This document shows, piece after piece, positions 36,381 to 45,522 of a stretch of DNA of 64,000 nt; position 1 is the first letter of the stretch; each line of letters starts with the position of its first letter. This DNA is from Cypionkella psychrotolerans (GTDB lineage Bacteria > Pseudomonadota > Alphaproteobacteria > Rhodobacterales > Rhodobacteraceae), in contig NZ_LGIC01000003.1 of NCBI RefSeq assembly GCF_001294535.1, forward strand, positions 1 through 64,000, written 5' to 3'. Both the position numbers and the translations under genes were made by a program. The notes below the pieces were generated by a model. That model was not told the DNA's origin and did no database searches. It worked only from the letters and a program-made list of their open reading frames with translations.

Positions 36381-37067
36381 ATGTATGATCCCGTCGAACG
36401 CCGCAATTTCTACGGACGCGTCCATGGCAAAACCCTGCGCGCCAGCCAGAAGACCTATCTGGAGGAAGATCTCGACCGTCTCAGCCTGCCCGGTGTGACG
36501 CGGGAAGATAACCCCGAACGCTTGCCCATTGACCTCTCCCGTTTCGCAGACAAATCGCTCTGGCTGGAAATCGGCTTCGGTGGTGGTGAGCATCTGGTCC
36601 ACATGGCCGCCACCTATCCCGAAGTCGGCATCATCGGTTGCGAGCCCTTCGTTAACGGCATCGCCATGCTGCTCGGCAAGATCCGCGCGGCAAATGTCAC
36701 CAACCTCGCCATCCACCCCGGCGACGTGCGCGATCTGTTTGATGTGCTGCCCCCGGCTTCCATAGCCAAAGCCTTCCTGAACTACCCCGACCCCTGGCCG
36801 AAAGCCCGCCACCATCGCCGCCGCTTCGTCACCCAAGGCTACCTCGCAGCGCTCGCCCGCGCCCTGCAACCGGGTGCTGAGTTTCGCGTCGCCACCGACA
36901 TCCCCGATTACGTCCGCCAAACGCTGGAAGAAGTGCCGCAAGCGGGCTTCACCCTTCTGGATCAGGGCGATCAGCCATGGTCCGACTGGCTCTCCACCCG
37001 CTACGAGCAAAAAGCCCTGCGCGAAGGCCGCCCGCCGCATTACCTGACCTTCCAGCGCAACGCCTGA
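36381..37067 (+). CDS. trmB: tRNA (guanine-N7-)-methyltransferase
   Basis: A 228-aa SAM-dependent enzyme forming m7G46 in tRNA. SAM-binding [15 protein letters not shown], acidic loop [13 protein letters not shown] and the TrmB-specific [19 protein letters not shown] are clear. GAGG lies eight bases before the ATG. Confidence 0.95.
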   Translation: MYDPVERRNFYGRVHGKTLRASQKTYLEEDLDRLSLPGVTREDNPERLPIDLSRFADKSLWLEIGFGGGEHLVHMAATYPEVGIIGCEPFVNGIAMLLGKIRAANVTNLAIHPGDVRDLFDVLPPASIAKAFLNYPDPWPKARHHRRRFVTQGYLAALARALQPGAEFRVATDIPDYVRQTLEEVPQAGFTLLDQGDQPWSDWLSTRYEQKALREGRPPHYLTFQRNA

Positions 37068-37090
37068 AACTGCGGTCAGCTGCGCTCCGC

Positions 37091-37159
37091 GCGGGAGTAT
37101 TTCAAAAAGAGCAAATCCAACAAGCGCTCTGCACATTGCTCTTTCTGAAATACTCCCGC
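37091..37159. repeat. 24-bp imperfect inverted repeat (REP-like)
   Basis: The arm at 37091-37114 starts GCGGGAGTATTTC and its reverse complement is at 37136-37159 with one mismatch in 24, around a 21-base loop. It lies in the trmB-aroA gap and would form a strong hairpin in RNA of either strand. It lacks a T-tract. Likely a REP-type element or bidirectional termination/stabilisation structure. Confidence 0.75.
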
Positions 37160-37327
37160 CGGAGGCGCCTCCCCCTCACCCCCCACCACGCATCAAACCC
37201 ATCCCGCGGCAGCAGCGTGCGCGTGCCCCCTCGATGGGGGCCAAGCGCGCAGCCCTATCAGGTCAACCGTGGACCCCGGCCCTTGCTTGCGCTATCAGGC
37301 TTGCAAATTCCGCGCAGGAGAATGCCG

Positions 37328-38680
37328 ATGTCCGCCCATGCCACCGCCCAACCGATGACCGCCTCGAAATCCGGGCCACTGAAAGGCACCGCTTCGGTGC
37401 CGGGCGATAAATCCATCAGCCACCGCGCGTTGATTTTCGGCGCGATGGCGGTAGGCGAAACCAAGATCACCGGACTTCTGGAAGGTCAGGACGTGTTGGA
37501 TACCGCGAAAGCGATGCGGGCGTTTGGCGCGACCGTCTTGCAGCACGGGCCGGGGGCATGGTCGGTGCAGGGCGTCGGTGTTGGTGGTTTTCAGGAGCCT
37601 GCCGATGTGATTGATTGCGGCAACTCCGGCACCGGGGTGCGGTTGATCATGGGCACGATGGCGACGACGCCGATGACCGCGACCTTCACCGGCGATGCCT
37701 CGTTGCGCAAACGTCCGATGGGGCGGGTGACCGATCCGCTCAGCCTGTTCGGTACTCAGGCTTACGGCCGCAAGGGTGGCCGTCTGCCGATGACTGTGGT
37801 GGGGGCGGCCAATCCGGTTCCGGTGCGCTATGCTTTGCCCGTCGCTTCGGCGCAGGTGAAATCGGCAGTTCTGCTGGCGGGGCTGAACGCGCCGGGGCAG
37901 ACGGTGGTGATTGAGCGCGAACCGACGCGGGATCATTCCGAGCGGATGCTGCTGGGTTTTGGCGCGCAGTTGACGGTGGAAAAGACCAGCGAGGGCAATG
38001 TCATCACTTTGACCGGCCAGCCAGAACTCCGCCCGCAAACGGTGGCGGTACCGCGCGATCCGTCCTCGGCGGCGTTTCCGGTCTGTGCGGCGCTGATCGT
38101 CGAAGGTTCGGATATCTTCGTGCCCGGCGTCAGCCAGAACCTCACTCGCAATGGCCTCTATCTGACTCTGGTCGAGATGGGTGCGCAGATTGAGTTTCAG
38201 AATCCGCGCACCGAGGGGGGCGAACCTGTGGCGGACCTGCGGGTGCGGTTCAGCGACAGTATGAAGGGCATCGAGGTGCCGCCCGAACGCGCGCCGTCGA
38301 TGATTGATGAATATCCGATCTTGTCGGTGGTGGCGGCCTGTGCGACGGGCAAGACGATCATGCGCGGGGTGAAGGAACTGCGCGTCAAGGAATCCGACCG
38401 GATCGACGCGATGGCGCGGGGGTTGGAGGCTTGCGGGGTGAAGATCGAGGAGGACGAGGATACCCTCATCGTCCACGGCATGGGGGCGAGTGGCGTGCCG
38501 GGGGGCGCCACTTGTGCGACCCATATTGATCACCGCATTGCGATGTCTTTTCTGGTGCTGGGTATGGCTGCGAAAAGTCCGGTTTCGGTCGATGATGCCT
38601 CGCCGATCGTGACGTCTTTCCCGATTTTTGAGGGCTTGATGACAGGCTTGGGTGCTACTTTGCGGCAGGGTGGGCAATAG
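37328..38680 (+). CDS. aroA: 3-phosphoshikimate 1-carboxyvinyltransferase (EPSP synthase)
   Basis: A 450-aa shikimate-pathway enzyme joining shikimate-3-phosphate and phosphoenolpyruvate. Marks: [55 protein letters not shown], and [18 protein letters not shown] lies seven bases before ATG 37328; the ATG at 37322 is too close. The sequence near residue 105 ([11 protein letters not shown], with GNSGTG) and the overall pattern resemble the class II (glyphosate-tolerant, CP4-like) type, but this was not tested. Confidence 0.96.
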   Translation: MSAHATAQPMTASKSGPLKGTASVPGDKSISHRALIFGAMAVGETKITGLLEGQDVLDTAKAMRAFGATVLQHGPGAWSVQGVGVGGFQEPADVIDCGNSGTGVRLIMGTMATTPMTATFTGDASLRKRPMGRVTDPLSLFGTQAYGRKGGRLPMTVVGAANPVPVRYALPVASAQVKSAVLLAGLNAPGQTVVIEREPTRDHSERMLLGFGAQLTVEKTSEGNVITLTGQPELRPQTVAVPRDPSSAAFPVCAALIVEGSDIFVPGVSQNLTRNGLYLTLVEMGAQIEFQNPRTEGGEPVADLRVRFSDSMKGIEVPPERAPSMIDEYPILSVVAACATGKTIMRGVKELRVKESDRIDAMARGLEACGVKIEEDEDTLIVHGMGASGVPGGATCATHIDHRIAMSFLVLGMAAKSPVSVDDASPIVTSFPIFEGLMTGLGATLRQGGQ

Positions 38681-38687
38681 CTTTTGG

Positions 38688-38712
38688 ATGGTCCCAACTC
38701 GGGACCATTTTG
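38688..38712 (+). terminator. palindrome copy 2; possible aroA terminator
   Basis: ATGGTCCC (38688-38695), loop AACTC, GGGACCAT (38701-38708), then TTTTGT. As RNA this is a credible terminator for aroA. It is also the second copy of the 17-bp GGTCCC-N5-GGGACC element seen at 4274-4290. Confidence 0.6.
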
Positions 38713-38746
38713 TATCCTTTTAAATCAAATGGTTAGGCTGGGCGAT

Positions 38747-38761
38747 TTAAGGCTTTCTTAA
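38747..38761. promoter_or_regulatory. candidate CtrA box TTAA-N7-TTAA, copy 2
   Basis: TTAAGGCTTTCTTAACC fits the CtrA consensus exactly. It lies 73 bases before the small membrane protein gene at 38834, a good position for control of that gene. The spacing from the palindrome (40 bases) mirrors the 4.3-kb copy (38 bases). Confidence 0.55.
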
Positions 38762-38833
38762 CCTTTGACGCAGCAAGCTTGACCGAACCGACAGGGCATG
38801 ATCGCCTTGCCGCAACAGCGGCGGGGAGGCGGG

Positions 38834-39298
38834 ATGAAATATCTGTACTGGGCTTTGCCGATGGCCACCGTGATCGCTTATGGCGTTTGGCGCTATTTTG
38901 CGGCGCAAGTCTATGTCGGGGGTCTGCCGCCGTTTGATCTGCATCTTTACAGCTTTGAACAGGCGCAGACCTATTTGGCAGGGCTGACGCCTGCTGCCAA
39001 AGCCATCTATCTTGGTCCGCTGCATCTCGCCGATGCCCTGCTGATGTTTTGCCTTGCCATCACGCTGGTCTTACCGATTTGGCGGTGGGATTGGCCATGG
39101 TTCCTACCCGCGATGGCATATGTTGGCTTTGATCTGCTGGAGAATGACAAAGTTGCCAGACTGCTGCGCGGCGGGCTTTGCATCACCGCTGACGTGGAAA
39201 ATGTGACATTGATGACCAGCTTGAAGTTCGTGGCCCTGGCCGTTGCGGCGGCTTTGGCACTGTGGAGTCTTTGGCGGATGCGGCGGGTTGCGCGTTAG
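38834..39298 (+). CDS. small inner-membrane protein, unknown function
   Basis: A 154-aa protein with about four membrane helices (residues 4-24, 58-80, 86-102, 125-147) and a long, aromatic first loop (FDLHLYSFEQAQTYLAGLTP). GGGGAGG before ATG 38834 fixes the start. Family not recognised. Upstream lie the palindrome and the CtrA-like box, so it may be cell-cycle or motility controlled. Confidence 0.72.
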   Translation: MKYLYWALPMATVIAYGVWRYFAAQVYVGGLPPFDLHLYSFEQAQTYLAGLTPAAKAIYLGPLHLADALLMFCLAITLVLPIWRWDWPWFLPAMAYVGFDLLENDKVARLLRGGLCITADVENVTLMTSLKFVALAVAAALALWSLWRMRRVAR

Positions 39299-39433
39299 GA
39301 GGCGGTGCGTGAAATCACGCACCCTACCGACGACTCTGGGCGCGGGGTCTGGTGGCGCTTGGCTTTGCGCCGGGGTATAGAGGCGCAAAGGCTCGGTTGC
39401 GGGCCGAACTTTACGCCAAAGGAAGGGCATCAG

Positions 39434-40093
39434 ATGGGAACTTTTTATGCAGCCGTCGAGGTGTTCGACCCGGAAGGCCCGGCCAACATGCCGGATGGCG
39501 CAGATTATGGCGGCGAGGCGCGGTTTTTTGTGCTGACCGCAGAGGATTTGTCGGAAGCCCTAGCGACCTTGACAAATTCGATTTCCGTCAATGGCTTGCG
39601 GCTGGACCGCGTGTTGCACGCCGGGGCGGTGGAAGCGTTTGAGGATGAGATTCTGCCGTTTGAAATCGACATTGATGGCATGGCCGAAACCGCCCAAGGC
39701 TCGGGCGAGATTTGTGTCTCGGAAGCGCATCCGTTTGAGCCTGACGAGTCGGATGGCGTCGCCTCGGGCTGTTATGCCGTCTGCATCGACGCTTTCGATA
39801 TGGAATGGGCGGATGAGGACGAGGGCGAATATGGCGGGCACTATCAGCTTGCGGTGATCAAGGCCGAAACCGCTGCCGAAGCCTTGCAGCAGTTGGTCGA
39901 AGATTTTGAGGCCGAGGGCATTGTGATCATCTCGCTGGAAGGCTTGGTGGATGCCAAGGCGTTTCCGTTTGACGCCTATGAATTCCAGTTCGAGGAAGAC
40001 GACGCGGTGTCCGAGGTGCTGGAGCAGGGCGGTATGATCGTCTCAAACGCTTATGCCTATCCGCCGGAAGCGCCGCGCAAGTTGGACAGCTAG
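39434..40093 (+). CDS. acidic two-repeat protein, unknown function
   Basis: A 219-aa very acidic soluble protein. Its two halves match: FYAAVEVFDPEG with CYAVCIDAFDMEW, DYGGEARFFVLTAEDLSEAL with EYGGHYQLAVIKAETAAEAL, and EAFEDEILPFEID with KAFPFDAYEFQFE. This is an internal duplication. No signal or membrane segment. Family not recognised. Confidence 0.72.
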   Translation: MGTFYAAVEVFDPEGPANMPDGADYGGEARFFVLTAEDLSEALATLTNSISVNGLRLDRVLHAGAVEAFEDEILPFEIDIDGMAETAQGSGEICVSEAHPFEPDESDGVASGCYAVCIDAFDMEWADEDEGEYGGHYQLAVIKAETAAEALQQLVEDFEAEGIVIISLEGLVDAKAFPFDAYEFQFEEDDAVSEVLEQGGMIVSNAYAYPPEAPRKLDS

Positions 40094-40104
40094 GTCAGGG
40101 CGAC

Positions 40105-40122
40105 TTGGGGGCTAGCCCCCAA
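40105..40122. repeat. 18-bp perfect palindrome before cmk
   Basis: TTGGGGGCTAGCCCCCAA is perfectly self-complementary. It is followed by ACCCCCAGGATATTTGAG, whose core also occurs at 30935-30953. It is probably a terminator-type or group-specific intergenic element. Confidence 0.6.
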
Positions 40123-40154
40123 ACCCCCAGGATATTTGAGCACAGAGGATGACC

Positions 40155-40736
40155 ATGCGCTTTACAGTGGCCATTGATGGGCCCGCGGCGGCGGGCAAGG
40201 GCACGATTGGGCGGGCACTGGCGGCGCGGTTTGGCTTTGCGCATCTGGATACCGGGCTGTTGTATCGGGCGGTTGGCGCGTTGGGCGGCGATCCGGTGGC
40301 GGCGGCGCGGGGTTTGACGGCGGCCGATCTGGAGCGCGATGATCTGCGCTCGCTTGCGGCGGGGCAGGCGGCGAGTGTGGTGGCGGTGATCCCAGAGGTG
40401 CGGGCGGCTCTGGTCGATTTCCAGCGGCGATTTGCCACGGCAGAAGGCGGGGCTGTGCTGGATGGCCGCGACATCGGCACGGTGATTTGCCCGCAGGCCG
40501 AGGTGAAGCTTTATGTAACGGCGAGCGCCGAGGTGCGGGCGCATCGGCGCTGGCTGGAGGTCGGCGGCGATGAAGCCCGCGTGCTGGCGGAAGTGATAGA
40601 ACGCGACGCGCGGGATATGGGGCGCAGTGCTGCTCCGTTGAAGCCTGCGCCGGATGCGGTGGTGATTGACACGTCAGACCTGCCGATAGAGGCCGCGATT
40701 GCGGCGGCGGTGGTGCTGGTCGAGGCGCGGCTGTGA
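40155..40736 (+). CDS. cmk: (d)CMP kinase
   Basis: A 193-aa cytidylate kinase. P-loop [51 protein letters not shown] and [19 protein letters not shown] are all family marks. AGAGG lies six bases before ATG 40155, preferred to 40149. Slightly shorter than the E. coli enzyme. Its stop overlaps the next gene (GTGA). Confidence 0.94.
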   Translation: MRFTVAIDGPAAAGKGTIGRALAARFGFAHLDTGLLYRAVGALGGDPVAAARGLTAADLERDDLRSLAAGQAASVVAVIPEVRAALVDFQRRFATAEGGAVLDGRDIGTVICPQAEVKLYVTASAEVRAHRRWLEVGGDEARVLAEVIERDARDMGRSAAPLKPAPDAVVIDTSDLPIEAAIAAAVVLVEARL

Positions 40737-41677
40737 CAGCCCGTGTTGTGCTGCATCTTCCGGGCTACATGTTGGCGCGGCTGGAGGCAGGCAACCCACT
40801 GCTTTACGCCCGGATTCGCGATTGCATTGTGGCGCGGGGCGGGGTGGTTGATCTGATCGAGGGCTTCGATGGCAAGCGCTATCGCCCGGATGGCAATCTG
40901 CATATCGTCGAGAACGGCAGCGGCCAGCGCCTTGGCGTGTTGAACGCGGCAACGGCCTATCTGGAGGGGTTTTTCCACGTTGATCCGCAGGGGATTCAAG
41001 CGGCGAGCCGGATTGGCGGTTTGCGCTATGATCCAACGGAGGTGGATGGGGCGGCGGCGGCGGCCTATCTGGCCGCGTTACAGCAGCGCTTCGCGGTGCC
41101 GCGACGCTCGCGCTATAAGCAGGCGCGTGCGGTCAGCGATCTGCCGCAGGGCGCGATTGCCGTGTTCCTGCAAGGGCCAGCGCCGCAAAGGAACGGGCAG
41201 GCGTATTTCGGCTTTGAAGAGATGGTTGAGGCGGTTTGCGCGGGCGCTGGGGGCCGTCCAGTGCTGGTCAAGCCGCATCCGTTGAAGCCAGAGTTGGGCG
41301 CGGAGATCATCGCTTCGGTGCGCGCGCAGGGTTATGCGCCGATCGCCACCGACGCCAATGTGCATGACATTCTGGCGGCTTGTGTCGCCACGGTGTCGGT
41401 GAATTCCGCCACCGCTATGGAGGGGTTCTTGCACGGCAAGCCTGCGGTGTTGTTCGGGCGTTCGGATTTCCATGCCTTTGTTGAAACCGTGCGCCAACCG
41501 GGGGATTTCAGCGCGGCTTTGGCGCGGGCTTTCGCCGATCCGCCGGACTATGCCCGCGCGCTCACTTGGTATTTCGGCCAGCACTGTCTGGACATCCACG
41601 CTGACAGTTTCGATGTCCGAGTGCTGGCGATCTTTGCCGAGGCCGGGTTTGATGCGGCGCGATTGGGTCTGCGTTAG
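40733..41677 (+). CDS. capsule polysaccharide synthase-like protein (KpsC/S-type)
   Basis: A 314-aa protein with the pattern of the capsule biosynthesis family: [42 protein letters not shown] (KPHP motif), [22 protein letters not shown] and [14 protein letters not shown]. This layout, a glycosyltransferase-B-like fold with HP/E-type motifs, is typical of Kdo-transferring KpsC/KpsS proteins, though only one domain is present. GTG start overlaps the cmk stop, an unusual coupling of a nucleotide kinase (CMP supply) and a polysaccharide protein. Function inferred. Confidence 0.7.
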   Translation: MTARVVLHLPGYMLARLEAGNPLLYARIRDCIVARGGVVDLIEGFDGKRYRPDGNLHIVENGSGQRLGVLNAATAYLEGFFHVDPQGIQAASRIGGLRYDPTEVDGAAAAAYLAALQQRFAVPRRSRYKQARAVSDLPQGAIAVFLQGPAPQRNGQAYFGFEEMVEAVCAGAGGRPVLVKPHPLKPELGAEIIASVRAQGYAPIATDANVHDILAACVATVSVNSATAMEGFLHGKPAVLFGRSDFHAFVETVRQPGDFSAALARAFADPPDYARALTWYFGQHCLDIHADSFDVRVLAIFAEAGFDAARLGLR

Positions 41678-42690
41678 CGGCGCGGCGGGGGGCCGACCGA
41701 ATTGCGCACCACCAGATCGGGGCGCAGGAGAATCTCGGTCTCCTCCGGTTGCGTGTCGGACAAAAGTTGCAACAGCAGCGTCATCGCATGTTTGCCGATC
41801 AGCCCGCGCGGTTGGCGGATCGTGGTCAACGACGGCTGCATGAAGGAGGCCTGCGGCACATCGTCAAACCCGGTCACCGAGAAATCGCGCGGCACCACAT
41901 AGCCGCGCGCGGTCAGGCCCAGCATCACGCCAATCGCGGTTTGGTCGTTGACGCACATGAAGGCGGTCGGCAACGTGTCGCGCAGGAACAGCTGATCGAC
42001 AGCCAACCGCCCGCTTTCAATCGTGCCATCACCGTCGATCACCATGCGAGAGGCTGCCGGAATCCCAGCAGCATCCAAGCCCGCCTCACAGCCCAGACGG
42101 CGGCGGCTGTAGGCCAGACGGCTGCGATTCTCACCGATGAAGGCGATTTTGCGGTGGCCCTCGGCGATCAGCAATTCCACCGCCTTGCGCGCGCCTTCCA
42201 GATCATCGACGCCGACATAGGGGATGCCGCCGTTGAACACCGGCTCGAACACCCCAACGGTGGGCGGCAGGCGGGCGGTCATCGACTGGTGGCCGAAGGG
42301 CAGGATCCCGGTGAACAGGATCATCCCGGCGGCTTGGTTCGAGGAGAAGAACTTCAGATATTCCATGCCACGCTGGGCGTCGTTCTGGGTGTGGCCGATC
42401 AGAACGCCGTAGCCATGCGCGCGGGCCTCGTTCTCTAACCCCACAAGAATGCTAGAGAAATTTGGGTCGCCAATGTCGGGGGCGACCACGAGGATCATGT
42501 TGGATTTGCCCAGCCGCAGGCTGCGCGCCATGGCGTTTGGGGTATATCCGGTCAGCGCAATCGCTTGGTTGACCTTCAGCCGGGTTGAGACAGCGACCTT
42601 TTCCGGCAGGTGGATGGCACGCGACACCGTGGCAATCGACACCTCGGCAATGCGGGCAACGTCTTCGATGGTGGCGGGGGAATTCGACAA
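41674..42690 (-). CDS. LacI-family transcriptional regulator
   Basis: A 338-aa repressor, with the HTH TIEDVARIAEVSIATVSRAI at the N-terminus and a type-1 periplasmic-binding-like effector domain (MILVVAPDIGDPNFSSILVGLE, GVLIGHTQND, FMCVNDQTAIGVMLGL, VTGFDDVPQ). The longer frame has no Met near the HTH; TTG at 42690 (SNSPATIEDV) gives a normal N-terminus. Divergent from the sugar ABC operon with a palindromic operator between. Confidence 0.88.
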   Translation of the reverse strand: MSNSPATIEDVARIAEVSIATVSRAIHLPEKVAVSTRLKVNQAIALTGYTPNAMARSLRLGKSNMILVVAPDIGDPNFSSILVGLENEARAHGYGVLIGHTQNDAQRGMEYLKFFSSNQAAGMILFTGILPFGHQSMTARLPPTVGVFEPVFNGGIPYVGVDDLEGARKAVELLIAEGHRKIAFIGENRSRLAYSRRRLGCEAGLDAAGIPAASRMVIDGDGTIESGRLAVDQLFLRDTLPTAFMCVNDQTAIGVMLGLTARGYVVPRDFSVTGFDDVPQASFMQPSLTTIRQPRGLIGKHAMTLLLQLLSDTQPEETEILLRPDLVVRNSVGPPPRR

Positions 42691-42768
42691 GGGGCGGGGC
42701 CTTTGGTTGCTTGAGCGCAGCCTATAGAGGTGCGGCACAAGGTGCAAAGCGGACGTTGCATTGTTAGA

Positions 42769-42784
42769 ATGTAAACCTTTACAT
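42769..42784. promoter_or_regulatory. LacI-type operator palindrome
   Basis: ATGTAAACCTTTACAT, a perfect 7-bp inverted repeat around a CG-free CC centre (42776-42777). It lies between the lacI-like gene and the ABC operon, with TTGCAT (42757-42762) upstream as a possible -35. It is the best candidate site for the LacI protein. Confidence 0.75.
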
Positions 42785-42840
42785 AAAAAATGCAAAGCAC
42801 TACACCTAAGGGGCGGAGAGGAGCCGCGAGGGGGGAAGTC

Positions 42841-44445
42841 ATGGAGTCAGAGCCTAAGGGCAGTGGCGACATTGTGGTGTCTGCACGCGATGATGTCGCG
42901 TCGGCGACACACGAGGACAGTCAAATCATGCCCGCAACGCGCGGCGATATCGTGTTGTCGGCGCAGAGGATCAGCAAATCCTTTAACGGCGTGCAGGTGC
43001 TGTTCAGCGTCGATTTCGACCTGCGGCGCGGCGAGATTCACGCGCTGATGGGTGAGAATGGCGCGGGAAAATCCACGCTGGTCAAGGTGCTGTCCGGCTT
43101 TGAACAACCCACCTCGGGTGAGATTTTTCTCGATGGCAAGCCGGTCAAACTGCCACCGAATGGTGCGGCAGAGGCGCTGGGCATCGTGGTGATCCATCAG
43201 GAATTCAATCTTGCCGAACATCTGACCGTCACCGAAAGCCTGTTTCTGGGCCGGGAAGTTGCGCATTTTGGCCTTCTGGACCGCAAATTCATGCGGCGCG
43301 AAACCCGGCGGGTTTTGGATATGCTCGGCTCGCATATCAGCGAAACGGCGGTGATTGGGTCGCTGACCGTGGCCGATAAGCAGATGGTCGAGATTGCCAA
43401 GGCGATCAGCCGCGACGCCCGCATTGTGTTTATGGATGAACCAACCGCTGTGCTGTCGCGCGGTGAAACCGAGGCGCTGTTCAAGCAGGTGCGCAAGCTG
43501 CGCGATCTGGGCACCAGCTTTGTGTTCGTCTCGCACAAGCTGGATGAGGTCACTGAACTTTCCGACCGGGTCACGGTGCTGCGCGATGGACAATGGGTGA
43601 AAACCGCGCCGACTGCGATGCTGGATGGCGAGTCGATTGCGCAACTGATGGTCGGACGGGAACTGTCGAGCCTGTATCCACAGAAATCGGAACCCAACGT
43701 CGATGAGACTCGCGTGTTGTCGGTGGTGGGCCTGAACACGGCCCATGTCCGTGATGCGCATTTCGATCTGCGCAAGGGCGAGATTTTGGGGTTTTCCGGC
43801 ATGATCGGCTCGGGCCGCACCGAGCTGATGGAGGCGATTGCTGGGCTTTATCCGCGCGTCTCGGGTGAGGTGCGGATCGGTAATGCCTTGATGCCAGCGG
43901 GCGATATTCAGGCGACCGCAGCGGCGGGTCTGGCCTATATGACCAAGGATCGCAAATCCAAGGGCCTGCTGCTCGGGTCAGACATGACGAGCAACCTGAC
44001 GCTGCAATCCTTGGATCAACATGGCCGCTGGGGCTATCTCAGCCCCGCGAGTGAGCGCAAAGCTTTGGCGCGGGCGCGGCGGCGGTTTGACATTCGGGTG
44101 CGCGATGCCTCTGTAGTGGCGGGTCGGATGTCAGGCGGCAATCAGCAAAAGCTGCTGCTCGCCAAGGTGATGGAGATCACGCCGAAAATCCTGATCATCG
44201 ACGAGCCGACGCGCGGCATCGACGTCGGCACCAAGCAGCAGATTTACCATTTCATCGCGGCTTTGGCGCGCGAGGGTTGTTCGGTGATCGTGGTGTCGTC
44301 GGAGATGCCTGAAATCATTGGGCTTTGCACCCGGATCGTCGTGATGCGGGCGGGCCGGATCGTCGGCGTGCTGGAGGGTGATGAGATTAATGAGCAGGAA
44401 ATCATGCGCTACTCGGCAGGGTTGAAGCAAAAGGCTGTGGCTTGA
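42841..44445 (+). CDS. sugar ABC transporter ATPase, double-domain (RbsA-like)
   Basis: A 534-aa tandem ATPase of the ribose class: first Walker A GENGAGKST with signature VADKQMVEIAKAI, and second domain GMIGSGRTEL with SGGNQQKLLLAKV. AGGGGGGAAG precedes ATG 42841. A roughly 30-residue N-terminal extension (GDIVVSARDDVAS, then GDIVLSAQRISKS) looks like a short duplication of the start of domain 1; the ATG at 42928 would give the usual N-terminus. Confidence 0.9.
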   Translation: MESEPKGSGDIVVSARDDVASATHEDSQIMPATRGDIVLSAQRISKSFNGVQVLFSVDFDLRRGEIHALMGENGAGKSTLVKVLSGFEQPTSGEIFLDGKPVKLPPNGAAEALGIVVIHQEFNLAEHLTVTESLFLGREVAHFGLLDRKFMRRETRRVLDMLGSHISETAVIGSLTVADKQMVEIAKAISRDARIVFMDEPTAVLSRGETEALFKQVRKLRDLGTSFVFVSHKLDEVTELSDRVTVLRDGQWVKTAPTAMLDGESIAQLMVGRELSSLYPQKSEPNVDETRVLSVVGLNTAHVRDAHFDLRKGEILGFSGMIGSGRTELMEAIAGLYPRVSGEVRIGNALMPAGDIQATAAAGLAYMTKDRKSKGLLLGSDMTSNLTLQSLDQHGRWGYLSPASERKALARARRRFDIRVRDASVVAGRMSGGNQQKLLLAKVMEITPKILIIDEPTRGIDVGTKQQIYHFIAALAREGCSVIVVSSEMPEIIGLCTRIVVMRAGRIVGVLEGDEINEQEIMRYSAGLKQKAVA

Positions 44446-44446
44446 G

Positions 44447-45457
44447 ATGGGGGCGAATGTGACAACTGAAGATCAGGTGGAACCAAAGCGGCGCTGGCAG
44501 GATGTAGACTTGCGCGCGGTGGCCCCGTTTGTGGCGCTGGCGCTTTTGCTGCTGCTGGGGGCGATGGTGAATTCCAACTTCATCAGCCTGAACAATCTGG
44601 CCAATGTCGCCACCCGCAGCGCCTTTATCGCATTGATCGCGGTGGGGGCGACCTTTGTGATTTCCTCGGGCGATCTGGATTTGTCGGTGGGCTCGATGGT
44701 GGCCTTTGTCGCCAGCTTGATGATCTTGTTCATGAACTCCAATGCGATTGCCGATCCGGGGATGATGATCGCCGCCGCGATGCTGCTGGCGCTGATCGTG
44801 GGGGCATTGTGCGGTCTTGCCAACGGATTGATAACCACGGTCGGCAAGATAGAACCCTTCATCGCCACGCTTGGCACTATGGGCATCTATCGCGGCTTGA
44901 CCACTTGGCTGAGCCAGGGCGGGGCGATCACCCTGCAATCGGCGGAGCAGCAAGACCTGTATCGCCCGGCCTATTTCGGCGTGATCTTGGGCGTGCCCGT
45001 GCCGATTATCGTCGTGCTGGCTGTGACTTCGGTTGCCGCCTTCGTGCTGTATCGGATGCGCTATGGCCGTCATGTGGTGGCGGTTGGCTCTAACCCCAAT
45101 GTCGCGCGCTATTCGGGCATCAAGGTCGACCGCGTCCGCACCACCGCTTTCGTGATCCAAGGCGTCTGTGTTGCCATCGCGGTGATGCTCTATGTGCCGC
45201 GCTTGGGGTCAACCTCGGCCACCACCGGTATTTTGTGGGAGTTGCAGGCGATCACCGCTGTCGTGATCGGCGGCACCGCATTGAAGGGCGGCGCAAGCCG
45301 GGTTTGGGGCACCATCTGCGGCGCGTTCATTCTGGAATTGGTCGGCAACATCATGCTGCTGTCGAACTTCATTTCCGAATACCTGATCGGCGCAATCCAA
45401 GGCGCGATCATCATCATCGCCATGCTGGTGCAACGTTCACTGGTGCGGAAATCGTGA
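44447..45457 (+). CDS. sugar ABC transporter permease (RbsC-like)
   Basis: A 336-aa permease with about eight to ten helices. Marks: SSGDLDLSVGSMVAF, FIATLGTMGIYRGL, GSNPNVARYSGIKVDRVRTTAFVIQG, ITAVVIGGTALKGGASRVWGTICGA. It pairs with the upstream ATPase as in ribose, xylose and galactose systems. The start is one base from the ATPase stop. Confidence 0.9.
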   Translation: MGANVTTEDQVEPKRRWQDVDLRAVAPFVALALLLLLGAMVNSNFISLNNLANVATRSAFIALIAVGATFVISSGDLDLSVGSMVAFVASLMILFMNSNAIADPGMMIAAAMLLALIVGALCGLANGLITTVGKIEPFIATLGTMGIYRGLTTWLSQGGAITLQSAEQQDLYRPAYFGVILGVPVPIIVVLAVTSVAAFVLYRMRYGRHVVAVGSNPNVARYSGIKVDRVRTTAFVIQGVCVAIAVMLYVPRLGSTSATTGILWELQAITAVVIGGTALKGGASRVWGTICGAFILELVGNIMLLSNFISEYLIGAIQGAIIIIAMLVQRSLVRKS

Positions 45458-45462
45458 CATTT

Positions 45463-45488
45463 CGGCCGGGGTTTGGGTCGCCCGGCCG
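45463..45488 (+). other. intercistronic hairpin before the sugar-binding protein gene
   Basis: CGGCCGGG (45463-45470) pairs perfectly with CCCGGCCG (45481-45488) around ten bases. Such hairpins between permease and binding-protein genes usually protect mRNA and raise the level of the binding protein. No T-run, so not a terminator. Confidence 0.55.
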
Positions 45489-45522
45489 CTTACTGCCAGG
45501 CCCAACCAAAGGGAGGAATAAA

